Below are positions 56,481 to 64,000 of a stretch of DNA of 64,000 nt, one piece after another (within the stretch, counting starts at the first letter, position 1; every line of letters starts with the position of its first letter). The stretch is from the NCBI RefSeq assembly GCF_900110965.1, contig NZ_FOFO01000016.1, positions 1 to 64,000 of the forward strand. Direction: 5' to 3'. Made by a program: the position numbers and the translations under genes. The notes beneath the pieces were generated by a model that worked only from the letters and a program-made list of their open reading frames with translations, was not told where the DNA came from and searched no databases. This stretch comes from Ectothiorhodospira magna. GTDB lineage: Bacteria; Pseudomonadota; Gammaproteobacteria; Ectothiorhodospirales; Ectothiorhodospiraceae.

Positions 56481-57462
56481 GACCGGCGGGTTCCCGGGCG
56501 CCGGCGTCCAGGCCATAGGCGGCTGCCTGCTGGTCCGCATGGTAGGAGGAGCGCACCATGGGGCCGCTGGCCACCTGAGAGAAGCCCAGCCCGTAGGCCA
56601 CCTGGGCCAGACGCTCGAATTCCTCCGGGGTGACGAACCGGCTCACCGGCAGATGGTGCCGGGAAGGTTGCAGGTACTGGCCCAGGGTCAGCATCTCGCA
56701 GTCATGGTCCCTAAGATCCCTGAGCGCGGCCTCCACTTCCGCCGACGTTTCCCCCAGACCCAGCATGAGTCCCGACTTGGTGGGGATGTCCGGGTGCCGG
56801 GCCTTGAAAGCCTTGAGCAGGGCCAGGGACCAGCCATAGTCGGCGCCGGGACGGGCCTGCCGATACAGCCGTGGAACGGTCTCCATGTTGTGGTTGAAGA
56901 CGTCCGGCGGGGCCTGATCCAGGATTTCCAGGGCGATCTCCATGCGACCGCGAAAGTCCGGCACCAGGATCTCGATGCGGATCTCCGGGCACAGGGCGCG
57001 GGTCTGGCGGATGCAGTCAACGAAATGGGCGGCGCCGCCATCCCGCAGGTCGTCCCGGTCCACCGAGGTGATGACCACGTAGCGCAGGCCCATGGCTTGC
57101 ACCGTGCGGGCCAGGTTCTCGGGTTCTTGCGGGTCCAGGGGATTGGGGCGGCCATGGGCCACGTCGCAAAAAGGACAACGCCGGGTGCAGATGTCACCCA
57201 TGATGATGAACGTGGCGGTGCCGTGGCCAAAACATTCTCCCAGATTGGGGCAGGCGGCTTCTTCGCAGACGGTGTGCAGGTGACTGTCCCGCAGCACCCG
57301 CTTGAGGCGTTGAACTTCCGGGCTGCCCTGGGCACGGGCACGAATCCACGGCGGCTTGCGCTGGACTTGCACGGTGGGGGCCACCTTGACCGGGATGCGG
57401 GCCACCTTGTCGGCGGCCCGCAGCTTTTCACCCTGAACCGGGCGCTGGGGAGGGGTGGTCAT
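56473..57462 (-). CDS. lipA: Lipoyl synthase (radical SAM)
   Basis: Encodes 329 residues. Two cluster motifs are visible: the auxiliary [12 protein letters not shown] (Cys66, 71, 77) and the radical-SAM CTRRCPFC (Cys92, 96, 99). The C-terminal [10 protein letters not shown] carries the Ser that ligates the auxiliary cluster. It inserts two sulfurs into octanoyl groups of lipoate-dependent enzymes. lipB is not adjacent. Its start is joined to the HDOD gene stop (TGATG). Confidence 0.97.
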   Translation of the reverse strand: MTTPPQRPVQGEKLRAADKVARIPVKVAPTVQVQRKPPWIRARAQGSPEVQRLKRVLRDSHLHTVCEEAACPNLGECFGHGTATFIIMGDICTRRCPFCDVAHGRPNPLDPQEPENLARTVQAMGLRYVVITSVDRDDLRDGGAAHFVDCIRQTRALCPEIRIEILVPDFRGRMEIALEILDQAPPDVFNHNMETVPRLYRQARPGADYGWSLALLKAFKARHPDIPTKSGLMLGLGETSAEVEAALRDLRDHDCEMLTLGQYLQPSRHHLPVSRFVTPEEFERLAQVAYGLGFSQVASGPMVRSSYHADQQAAAYGLDAGAREPAGHG

Positions 57463-58700
57463 CAGTTGCCCCCCTTGAGGACATTCATGATCTGGATGAT
57501 TTCCTCCTCGGATTCCCGAAACAGATCAATTTTCATGTCATCATCGGGCGCCGGCAAACCCAAACGGTGATAGGCGGGAATCTGGTCATAACGGGGATAG
57601 CGGTCCCGTTGCCCATCCGGATCATGGGCATGGCGATACAGTTCAGCCACCATGACCACATCGCAATAATCCGGGATGTCCTGGGTTTTTCTGTCCCACT
57701 GGCCCCATTCCCGCACGATCTGACAAATATCCGCCCCCAATCCCCAGTAATTGATCACCAGTTCACCCACCACAGGATGCAGGCGGGTCAGGATATTATC
57801 CAGCTCCGAGGCGTCGATATCCGGATAATTCCGGCCCACATGATCCAGCAGGGGCACCATGCCCACCTGATGCAACAAACCCGCCAGCATGGCGTGCTCA
57901 GGATCGAAGCGGGGGTGATGGCGGGCCAGGATATAGCTCAGGGCAGAGACATGGACACTGCGGTCCCACAGGCTTTTCATCCGCTGCCTGAGCATGGGGA
58001 CATTGGTCCTGAAGACCTGACGCATGGCGATGGTGAGCACCCGCTGTCGGGTGACATCAAACCCCAGCCGGATGACCGCATCACGGACGCTCCCCACCGG
58101 GCTGGAGCCACCATGCAAGGCACTGTTGGCAGCCTTGATCAGACTGCCGGTTACTGCCACATCAAGCTGAATGATCCGGGACAGTTGATGCACGTCGGTT
58201 TCAGGGTCATTCATGGCCCCCTGAATACGGATGGCAATTTCCGGCAGGGTCGGCAGATCCAGTTGACTGGTTAAGATCTGCTGATAGATTTTGGTGAAAA
58301 TGGCGCTTTCCTGGGGGGAGAGGAAGGTTTCCTCCACCTCCACATTGTCACTCCACTGCTGCCGGGTGAGGGACTCGTACATATTGCGGTCGACCCGCAA
58401 CAGAGCACTTGGGACGGCACAGACAGCCAGCTCCCGCAGATTCTGCCCCGTGAACAGCGGCTGTTTGGCCCTGGGACTGTCTGCTGTGATCTCTGTGGTC
58501 TGATCCCCGGCAGCCAGAGTGACCCGCCCTTCCAGCACATAGAGCAACCAGCGGTTTTCCTGTGTGGCCGTCAGTTGCGTACCGGCCTTGAGGTGAATCC
58601 GGATGGATTTACCGGCCAGATTCTCCCTGGCCTTGTCGGACAGCTCCTTCAAAGGGGAAAAACTGGCCAGTAATGGCGCAGAAATGGTGTTGTCAGGCAT
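57462..58700 (-). CDS. HDOD-domain signalling protein with N-terminal cyclic-nucleotide-like fold
   Basis: Encodes 412 residues. About 1-125 resembles a cNMP-binding-type beta barrel ([34 protein letters not shown]), though a full phosphate-binding cassette is not evident. About 150-350 is an HDOD domain ([62 protein letters not shown]), an HD-like fold lacking the catalytic HD doublet; HDOD proteins act in chemotaxis, stress and virulence control. AGGAA precedes the ATG at 58700. It is followed without gap by lipA, with which it has no known link. Confidence 0.82.
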   Translation of the reverse strand: MPDNTISAPLLASFSPLKELSDKARENLAGKSIRIHLKAGTQLTATQENRWLLYVLEGRVTLAAGDQTTEITADSPRAKQPLFTGQNLRELAVCAVPSALLRVDRNMYESLTRQQWSDNVEVEETFLSPQESAIFTKIYQQILTSQLDLPTLPEIAIRIQGAMNDPETDVHQLSRIIQLDVAVTGSLIKAANSALHGGSSPVGSVRDAVIRLGFDVTRQRVLTIAMRQVFRTNVPMLRQRMKSLWDRSVHVSALSYILARHHPRFDPEHAMLAGLLHQVGMVPLLDHVGRNYPDIDASELDNILTRLHPVVGELVINYWGLGADICQIVREWGQWDRKTQDIPDYCDVVMVAELYRHAHDPDGQRDRYPRYDQIPAYHRLGLPAPDDDMKIDLFRESEEEIIQIMNVLKGGN

Positions 58701-58735
58701 GAAATATGTTCCTGAGTACAGCAAATGAATGCTTT

Positions 58736-60010
58736 TTAGCGGGCCGCCACCAGCGCCTGATCCAGATCTGCAAGGATATCATCCACATGCTCGATGCCAA
58801 TGGACAGCCGGACCATGTCCTCGGCAACCCCGGCCTTGTGCAGTTCCTCCGGTGACAACTGACGGTGGGTGGTGGTGGCTGGATGGCAGGCCAGGGTCTT
58901 GGTATCGCCGATATTCACCAGACGCACGGCCAGGTTCAGGGCATCGATAAAGCGGGCACCCGCCTCACGGCCACCCTGGATACCAAAAGACAGGATGCTG
59001 GCGGCGCGGCCATTCATGTACTTTTGTGCCAGGGCGTGATCCGGGTGATCATCCAGGCCGGCAAAGCGCACCCAGCTTACCTGGGGGTGATCCTTGAGGA
59101 AGCGGGCCACCGTCATGGCATTCTCGCAATGCCGGTCCATGCGGACCGCCAGGGTTTCGATACCCTGCAGGATCATGAAGCTGTTGAACGGGGACAGGGC
59201 GGCGCCCATGTTGCGCAGGGGGACCACCCGGGCGCGACCGATATAGGCGGCGGCGCCAAAAGCCTCGGTATAGACCACCCCATGGTAGGACGGGTCCGGC
59301 TCGCACAGACGGATGAACCGATCCTTATGTTCTGCCCAGGGAAATTTGCCCGAATCCACAATGGCGCCAGCCACGGTGGTGCCGTGTCCCCCCATGTACT
59401 TGGTCAGGGCATGGACCACAATATCGGCACCGTGGTCGAAGGGGCGGCACAGGTAGGGTGTGGGTACGGTATTGTCCACAATCAGCGGTACCCCGTGGGC
59501 ATGGGCCATATCCGCCAGGGCTTGCAGATCCGCCACATTACCCGCCGGGTTGCCAACGGATTCACAGAACACTGCCCGGGTGTTGTCGTCCATCAGGGCG
59601 GTCATGGCTTCAATGTCGCCGGGGGCGGCGAAGCGGACCTCGATGCCATAGCGGGGCAGGGTGTGGGCGAACAGGTTGTAGGTACCACCGTAGAGGGTGC
59701 TGGTGGTGACGATGTTATGTCCCGCCTCGGCGATGGTCATGATGGCATAGGTGACAGCGGCCATGCCCGAGGCCAGGGCCAGGGCGCCCACGCCGCCTTC
59801 CAGGGCAGCCAGGCGTTTTTCCAGCACATCATTGGTGGGATTCATGATGCGGGTATAGATATTTCCAGCCACCTTCAGGTCGAACAGGTCGGCCCCATGC
59901 TGGGTATCATCAAAGGCATAGGACGTGGTCTGATAGATGGGCACCGCCACGGCCTTGGTGGTGGGATCGGGGCTAAAGCCGGCGTGAATGGCCTGGGTCT
60001 CAAACTTCAT
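58736..60010 (-). CDS. metY: O-acetylhomoserine sulfhydrylase (MetY, Cys/Met PLP family)
   Basis: Encodes 424 residues, the MetY length and sequence type. FETQAIHAGFSPDPTTKAVAVPIYQTTSY, the PLP Lys204 in HALTKYMGGHGT, and the insert KDRFIRLCEPDPSYHG are typical of O-acetylhomoserine aminocarboxypropyltransferase. It makes homocysteine from O-acylhomoserine and sulfide. GGAGG stands just before the ATG. The upstream leader folds into tandem hairpins, so expression may be attenuated. MetA at 41684 is the probable source of substrate. Confidence 0.92.
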   Translation of the reverse strand: MKFETQAIHAGFSPDPTTKAVAVPIYQTTSYAFDDTQHGADLFDLKVAGNIYTRIMNPTNDVLEKRLAALEGGVGALALASGMAAVTYAIMTIAEAGHNIVTTSTLYGGTYNLFAHTLPRYGIEVRFAAPGDIEAMTALMDDNTRAVFCESVGNPAGNVADLQALADMAHAHGVPLIVDNTVPTPYLCRPFDHGADIVVHALTKYMGGHGTTVAGAIVDSGKFPWAEHKDRFIRLCEPDPSYHGVVYTEAFGAAAYIGRARVVPLRNMGAALSPFNSFMILQGIETLAVRMDRHCENAMTVARFLKDHPQVSWVRFAGLDDHPDHALAQKYMNGRAASILSFGIQGGREAGARFIDALNLAVRLVNIGDTKTLACHPATTTHRQLSPEELHKAGVAEDMVRLSIGIEHVDDILADLDQALVAAR

Positions 60011-60077
60011 GGAACCTCCGCAAGAAAACCCGCAATTTCAATCGCGGGAGGAATTGGGGCTGCGGTATTGCAACCGC
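60011..60077 (-). promoter_or_regulatory. metY 5' leader with competing hairpins
   Basis: On the minus strand an ACCGC/GCGGT hairpin (60062-60077) is followed by a CCCGC...GCGGG hairpin with TTTT (60029-60048), and then by the metY ribosome site GGAGG (60019-60015). CCTCCCGC (60051-60044) could alternatively pair with GCGGAGG (60021-60015), hiding the ribosome site. This looks like an attenuator or translation switch. It does not match the SAM-II consensus as I know it. Confidence 0.45.
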
Positions 60078-60195
60078 CGGAAGATGGTGTATCCGCACAA
60101 GACTATCCCCACGGACGGTCAATAGCCAGTGGCCTGATCCTTTGCACCCAGGTACCCTTTCGCTCCTGCCCTGGTCCCCTGTCGAGAGCCGCCCG

Positions 60196-62898
60196 GTGAA
60201 CAAGACTTCTCCCCTGATCCTGGTGGATGGATCCTCCTTCCTCTACCGCGCCTTCCATGCCCTGCCTTCCCTGACCAACTCCCGGGGTGAACCCACCGGG
60301 GCAATCTATGGCGTGGCCGGCATGTTGCGCAAGCTGATGGGGGAATATCAACCCCGCGACATGGCGGTGATCTTCGATGCCAGGGGTAAAACCTTCCGCA
60401 ATGCGCTTTATGCCCAGTACAAGGCCCAGCGGCCACCCATGCCGGATGAACTGGCGGCCCAGATTCCCCCCTTGCACGAACTGATCCAGGTCATGGGCAT
60501 TCCGGTGCTGGTGGTGGGTGGCGTGGAAGCCGATGATGTCATCGCCACCCTGACCCATCAGGCCCGCCAGGCACAGATGGCGGTGATCATTGCCACCGGC
60601 GACAAGGATCTGGCCCAATTGGTGGGGCCGGACGTGACCCTGGTGGACACCATGAACGGTACGGTGCTGGACGAAGCCGGTGTGGAGAAGAAATTTGGTG
60701 TGCCCCCGGCAGGCATTGTGGATTATCTGACCCTGATGGGAGACACGTCAGACAATATTCCTGGCGTGAACAAGGTGGGTCCAAAAACGGCAGTCAAATG
60801 GCTCAAGGCCTATGGCAGCCTGGATGAGATCATGGCCAGGGCCGACGAGATCAAGGGCAAGGTGGGGGATAATCTGCGCGCTGCCCTGGCCTGGTTACCC
60901 CGATCCAGGGCGCTGGTTACGGTACGCCGTGATGTGGCGCTGGACCGAGGCCCCGGGGATCTGCAGGTTCAGGAGACAGACAGGGCGCGGTTAAGGGAAT
61001 TGCTGACCCGTCTGGAGTTTCATTCATGGCTGGCGGAACTGGAAGAGGATGAATCTGCCCCCACGGCAACCGAGGCGCGTTACGACATCCTGATGGACCC
61101 GGAGCAACTGGACCAGTGGATAGACCGATTGACCGAAGCGCCCCTGTTTGCCCTTGATACCGAGACCACCAGCCTGGACGACATGCAGGCCCGGCTGGTG
61201 GGACTGTCCTTTAGCGTGTCACCCCATGAGGCAGCCTATCTGCCCCTGGCCCACGATTATGCTGACGCCCCGGCGCAACTGCCCCTGGACGCAACCCTGG
61301 AGAAACTGCGCCCCCTGCTGGAAGACCCCAATCGCCCCAAGCTGGGACATCATCTGAAATATGATCGCAACGTCCTGCTCAACCACGGCATCGAGTTGCA
61401 GGGCATCACCCATGACACCATGCTGGCTTCCTATGTGCTCAACAGTACCGCCGGGCGTCATGACATGGACAGCCTGGCCCAGCGCTACCTGGGCGTAAAG
61501 ACCACCCGCTACGAAGATGTGGCCGGCAAAGGCGCCAGGCAGATTCCTTTCTCCCAGGTACAGCTGGACAAGGCTGCCCCCTATGCAGCCGAGGATGCAG
61601 ACATCACCCTGCAGCTGCACCGGCGTATCTGGCCTCAACTCCAGAGTCTGAAGGAGCAGCGACAGATCTACGATACCCTGGAAATGCCTCTGGTGCCGGT
61701 ACTTTCCCGAATGGAGCGTGCCGGGGTGCAGGTAGACCCGGAGTTACTGTTCACCCAGAGCCATGAACTGGCCGAGCGCATGCATCAGATCGAACAGGAG
61801 GCCCATGGGCTGGCGGGTTGCACCTTCAATCTGGGGTCACCCAAACAGATTCAGGACATCCTGTTCCAGCGTCAGCAATTGCCCGTGATCCGCAAGACGC
61901 CCAAGGGTCAGCCCTCTACCGCCGAGGATGTACTGGAACAACTGGCCCTGGACTATCCGTTGCCACGGCTGATCCTGGCCCATCGCGGACTGTCCAAGCT
62001 CAAATCCACCTATACAGACACGCTGCCGGAACGGATCAATCGGGAGACAGGTCGGGTGCATACCTCCTATCATCAGGCGGTCACCTCTACCGGACGGCTG
62101 TCTTCCTCCGGGCCCAATCTGCAAAACATTCCCATCCGCACCCCGGAGGGCCGCCGTATCCGCCAGGCGTTCATTGCCCCCCAGGGACGCCAGATCCTGG
62201 CAGCAGACTATTCCCAGATCGAATTGCGCATCATGGCCCATCTGTCTGGCGATCCGGGACTGCTGCAGGCCTTTGCCGATGGACAGGACATCCATCGGAC
62301 CACGGCGGCTGAGGTTTTCCAGGTGGAGGCAGAGGCCGTCACCACCCAACAGCGACGGGCGGCCAAGGCCATCAATTTTGGTCTGATCTATGGCATGTCG
62401 GCCTTCGGACTGGCGCGACAGCTGGGGATTGACCGCAGTGGCGCCCAGGACTATGTGGATCGTTATTTTGCCCGCTATCCGGGGGTGAAGGCCTACATGG
62501 ACGGCACCCGGACCCAGGCCCGGGAGCAGGGATATGTGGATACCCTGTTCGGGCGGCGTCTTTATCTGCCAGAGATCCGCGCCCGCAATGCCCAGGTGCG
62601 TGCCCAGGCGGAGCGGTTGGCCATCAATGCGCCCATGCAGGGCACGGCTGCCGATATCATCAAGCGGGCCATGCTGGCGGTGGATGAGTGGATTCAGACC
62701 ACATCCCCCGGCGTCACCATGATCATGCAGGTGCATGATGAACTGGTGTTCGAGGTGGATACACACCAGGTGGCAGCGGCCCGGGAGCGGATCACTGCGC
62801 TGATGTGCGGGGCCGCCGAACTGGATGTGCCTCTGCTGGTGGACGTGGGGGTGGGGGAGAACTGGGACGCCGCCCATGGCCAGGACACCGGATATTGA
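60196..62898 (+). CDS. polA: DNA polymerase I
   Basis: Encodes 900 residues from GTG 60196 (E. coli 928). The 5' nuclease domain (about 1-290) begins ILVDGSSFLYRAFHALP; the proofreading domain is active-looking, with Asp and Glu in FALDTETTS near 320; the polymerase domain has SSSGPNLQNIPIRTPEGRRIR, ADYSQIELRIMAHLSGD (motif A), RRAAKAINFGLIYGMSAFGL (motif B) and MQVHDELVFEV (motif C). It acts in Okazaki processing and repair. The frame is open upstream to 60142, but homology begins at the GTG. Confidence 0.97.
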   Translation: MNKTSPLILVDGSSFLYRAFHALPSLTNSRGEPTGAIYGVAGMLRKLMGEYQPRDMAVIFDARGKTFRNALYAQYKAQRPPMPDELAAQIPPLHELIQVMGIPVLVVGGVEADDVIATLTHQARQAQMAVIIATGDKDLAQLVGPDVTLVDTMNGTVLDEAGVEKKFGVPPAGIVDYLTLMGDTSDNIPGVNKVGPKTAVKWLKAYGSLDEIMARADEIKGKVGDNLRAALAWLPRSRALVTVRRDVALDRGPGDLQVQETDRARLRELLTRLEFHSWLAELEEDESAPTATEARYDILMDPEQLDQWIDRLTEAPLFALDTETTSLDDMQARLVGLSFSVSPHEAAYLPLAHDYADAPAQLPLDATLEKLRPLLEDPNRPKLGHHLKYDRNVLLNHGIELQGITHDTMLASYVLNSTAGRHDMDSLAQRYLGVKTTRYEDVAGKGARQIPFSQVQLDKAAPYAAEDADITLQLHRRIWPQLQSLKEQRQIYDTLEMPLVPVLSRMERAGVQVDPELLFTQSHELAERMHQIEQEAHGLAGCTFNLGSPKQIQDILFQRQQLPVIRKTPKGQPSTAEDVLEQLALDYPLPRLILAHRGLSKLKSTYTDTLPERINRETGRVHTSYHQAVTSTGRLSSSGPNLQNIPIRTPEGRRIRQAFIAPQGRQILAADYSQIELRIMAHLSGDPGLLQAFADGQDIHRTTAAEVFQVEAEAVTTQQRRAAKAINFGLIYGMSAFGLARQLGIDRSGAQDYVDRYFARYPGVKAYMDGTRTQAREQGYVDTLFGRRLYLPEIRARNAQVRAQAERLAINAPMQGTAADIIKRAMLAVDEWIQTTSPGVTMIMQVHDELVFEVDTHQVAAARERITALMCGAAELDVPLLVDVGVGENWDAAHGQDTGY

Positions 62899-62929
62899 AC
62901 CCTGGAACCGTTCTGTTGTCCTACCCCGT

Positions 62930-63048
62930 AAGCGCTGCAGCCCGGCGCTTCCCGCTGACCTCCCTGAGCGGGATGGCTCGAACTCCCCCAAGTCGAGCCG
63001 AATACTGCCCCGGTTCACGCCGACCCCCAAGGCGTCCGGGGCTTTTTT
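62930..63048 (+). ncRNA. Candidate sRNA between polA and engB with C-rich hairpin loops
   Basis: Four hairpins in a row. AAGCGC (62930-62935) pairs with GCGCTT (62945-62950). CCCGCT (62951-62956) pairs with AGCGGG (62967-62972), loop GACCTCCCTG. GGCTCGA (62975-62981) pairs with TCGAGCC (62993-62999), loop ACTCCCCCAAG. The terminator has CCCCGG + ACGCC (63008-63021) paired with GGCGT + CCGGGG (63031-63041), loop GACCCCCAA, and six T (63043-63048). Three loops expose tracts complementary to Shine-Dalgarno sequences. GAACCC (62897-62902), 16 bases, then TCCTA (62919-62923) resembles a sigma-E/AlgU-type promoter and would start the RNA near 62930. Spot 42 and ErsA occupy the polA-yihA/engB gap in other gammaproteobacteria. 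Confidence 0.8.
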
Positions 63049-63056
63049 ATGTGCCC

Positions 63057-63686
63057 TTATCCCCCGCCATCGGCAGCCCCGTCGGTATCGTCGAACAGCC
63101 AGCAATCCAGCACCCCGTGGACATCCTCCACACCCTGTTTTTTGAGGGCTGAAAACGGCTGTACCGTGGCGGTCACCCCGTCATCACCCAGGGCCCGGGC
63201 GACCCGCCGCACCGTATCCATCATCGGCCCCCGCTTGAGTTTGTCGGATTTGGTCAGCAACACATGCAAAGGCAGTTGCCGGGCATGGGCCCAGCCGATC
63301 ATCTGCCAGTCGTGGGGGGTCAGGGGATGGCGAATGTCCATCACCAGCACCAGCCCCCGCAGACAGGCCCGCTGGGCCAGATAGGCTGACATCAATTGTC
63401 CCCAGCGTCGCCGCATGGCTTCCGGCACCTTGGCGTAGCCGTAGCCTGGCAGATCCACCAGCCGACGGGTATCGTCCAGGGCGAAGAAGTTGATCAACTG
63501 GGTCCGACCCGGTGTCTTGCTGGTTCGAGCCAGCGCCCGCTGCCGGCACAAGGTATTGATGGCACTGGATTTGCCAGCATTGGAGCGGCCAGCAAAGGCC
63601 ACTTCACGGCCCTGTTCCGGGGGGAGACCCTTGAGGGTAGCGGCACTGATGAGAAATTCCGCCTGGTGGTAAGCCGGGTTTATCAA
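63057..63686 (-). CDS. engB: Ribosome-biogenesis GTPase EngB/YihA
   Basis: Encodes 209 residues from a TTG at 63686, since no ATG or GTG lies in frame upstream at a sensible distance and [14 protein letters not shown] matches the family start. G1 is [11 protein letters not shown] (32-42), G3 DLPGYG, G4 TKSD. It assists large-subunit assembly. It is convergent with polA and the sRNA, whose terminator ends 8 bp from the engB stop. Confidence 0.95.
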   Translation of the reverse strand: MINPAYHQAEFLISAATLKGLPPEQGREVAFAGRSNAGKSSAINTLCRQRALARTSKTPGRTQLINFFALDDTRRLVDLPGYGYAKVPEAMRRRWGQLMSAYLAQRACLRGLVLVMDIRHPLTPHDWQMIGWAHARQLPLHVLLTKSDKLKRGPMMDTVRRVARALGDDGVTATVQPFSALKKQGVEDVHGVLDCWLFDDTDGAADGGG

Positions 63687-63856
63687 GGCTATGGACTCGC
63701 TGTGTTGTGGTGTCGGGTTGACCTTCGTCGGCGTTTTGCGACGGTCGGATTAGTATGATATACATTGCGGCTATTTTGAGGCTGCGCCCGACGCGCGAGT
63801 CAGTGTCAGGTTACCAACGAAGCGCTTATTGTTTCAGGTTCAGGAGTCAACCCACA

Positions 63857-64000
63857 ATGAAAAAACTTGTCCTTATCGCCGTCGCCACACTGGGTATGAG
63901 CATGTCGGCATCGACACTGGCCGAGCCCGGTGACCCGGTGCGCGGCAAGGAATTATCCAGTCCCTGTGTCGCCTGTCACCAGGCTGACGGTAACAGCGTA
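63857..64000 (+). CDS. Class I c-type cytochrome, 5' part only
   Basis: The first 48 codons are present; the gene runs off the window. A signal peptide (MKKLVLIAVATLGMSMSAST, cleavage near Ala22) is followed by RGKELSSPCVACHQADGN, with the haem motif CVACH (Cys37, Cys40, His41). This is a periplasmic monohaem or dihaem class I cytochrome, like those called cytochrome c4/c5/c553. CAGGAG lies ten bases before the ATG. It is divergent from engB. Confidence 0.92.
   Translation, partial: MKKLVLIAVATLGMSMSASTLAEPGDPVRGKELSSPCVACHQADGNSV

Noticed and set aside
60011-60195. SAM-II riboswitch before metY
   Set aside because: The gap has hairpins but does not match the conserved SAM-II pseudoknot sequence as I know it; kept only as an unnamed leader.

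Overview
The window is a high-GC chromosomal stretch from a gammaproteobacterium. The gene order points there: monofunctional hisB-H-A-F-I-E followed by tatABC, rpe-gph next to trpEGDC, mreBCD divergent from gatCAB, and polA next to engB. Codon use and families (FNR with four Cys, type II secretion, c-type cytochrome, MetA plus MetY) fit a Chromatiales/Ectothiorhodospiraceae-like organism, but the family assignment is inference. I see no tRNA, rRNA, CRISPR or complete mobile element.

Layout. 1-380: wreck of an IS200/IS605-type element (frameshifted tnpB start, truncated tnpA) and a strong terminator. 0.4-6 kb: Tas-type aldo-keto reductase, redoxin, histone-deacetylase-like amidohydrolase, Pat-type acyl-CoA ligase/acetyltransferase. 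5.9-10 kb: RND efflux permease and lipoprotein adaptor. 10-14.5 kb: a soluble chemoreceptor-like protein with inverted domain order, a PAP2 phosphatase/GT4 glycosyltransferase pair between duplicated sequences, and a LOG-family gene. 14.9-17.1 kb: prolyl aminopeptidase, dtd, fnr. 17.3-24.3 kb: hisBHAFIE-tatABC-gpmI. 24.4-32.2 kb: gspCDEFGHIJ without K, L or M. 32.2-43.7 kb: purC, rpe-gph, trpEGDC, a CBS protein, tmcA, and metA with an orphan ATPase. 43.8-49.7 kb: uup, an SprT-like protein, a coiled-coil/winged-helix protein, csp, an SlyD-like FKBP, rnd. 49.8-55.7 kb: mreBCD facing gatCAB. 55.7-60 kb: moeB-like, lipA, HDOD protein, metY. 60-64 kb: polA, a candidate sRNA, engB, and the start of a cytochrome c gene.

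How genes work together. The his and trp blocks give nearly whole amino-acid pathways. The neighbouring Tat genes and the Gsp set would act in sequence for folded exoproteins, but the Gsp inner-membrane partners GspK/L/M must lie elsewhere. MetA makes an O-acylhomoserine and MetY can sulfhydrylate one, so the window carries a direct-sulfhydrylation route to homocysteine, subject to the acyl donor. MreBCD (cell shape) and GatCAB (Gln-tRNA/Asn-tRNA transamidation) share a divergent intergenic region.

Most interesting signals. (1) A four-hairpin RNA between polA and engB, the position of Spot 42 and ErsA in other gammaproteobacteria; three of its loops carry C-rich anti-Shine-Dalgarno tracts. 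A second locus at 315-378 shares two of its sequence blocks. (2) Two near-identical 5' leaders that end exactly at the start codons of unrelated genes (LOG-family and winged-helix). (3) mreC, which appears to start at an ATC codon behind a perfect Shine-Dalgarno sequence. (4) A PAP2-glycosyltransferase cassette flanked by a duplicated segment of the neighbouring gene. (5) A chemoreceptor-like protein with its signalling tip at the N-terminus and a Cache sensor at the C-terminus.
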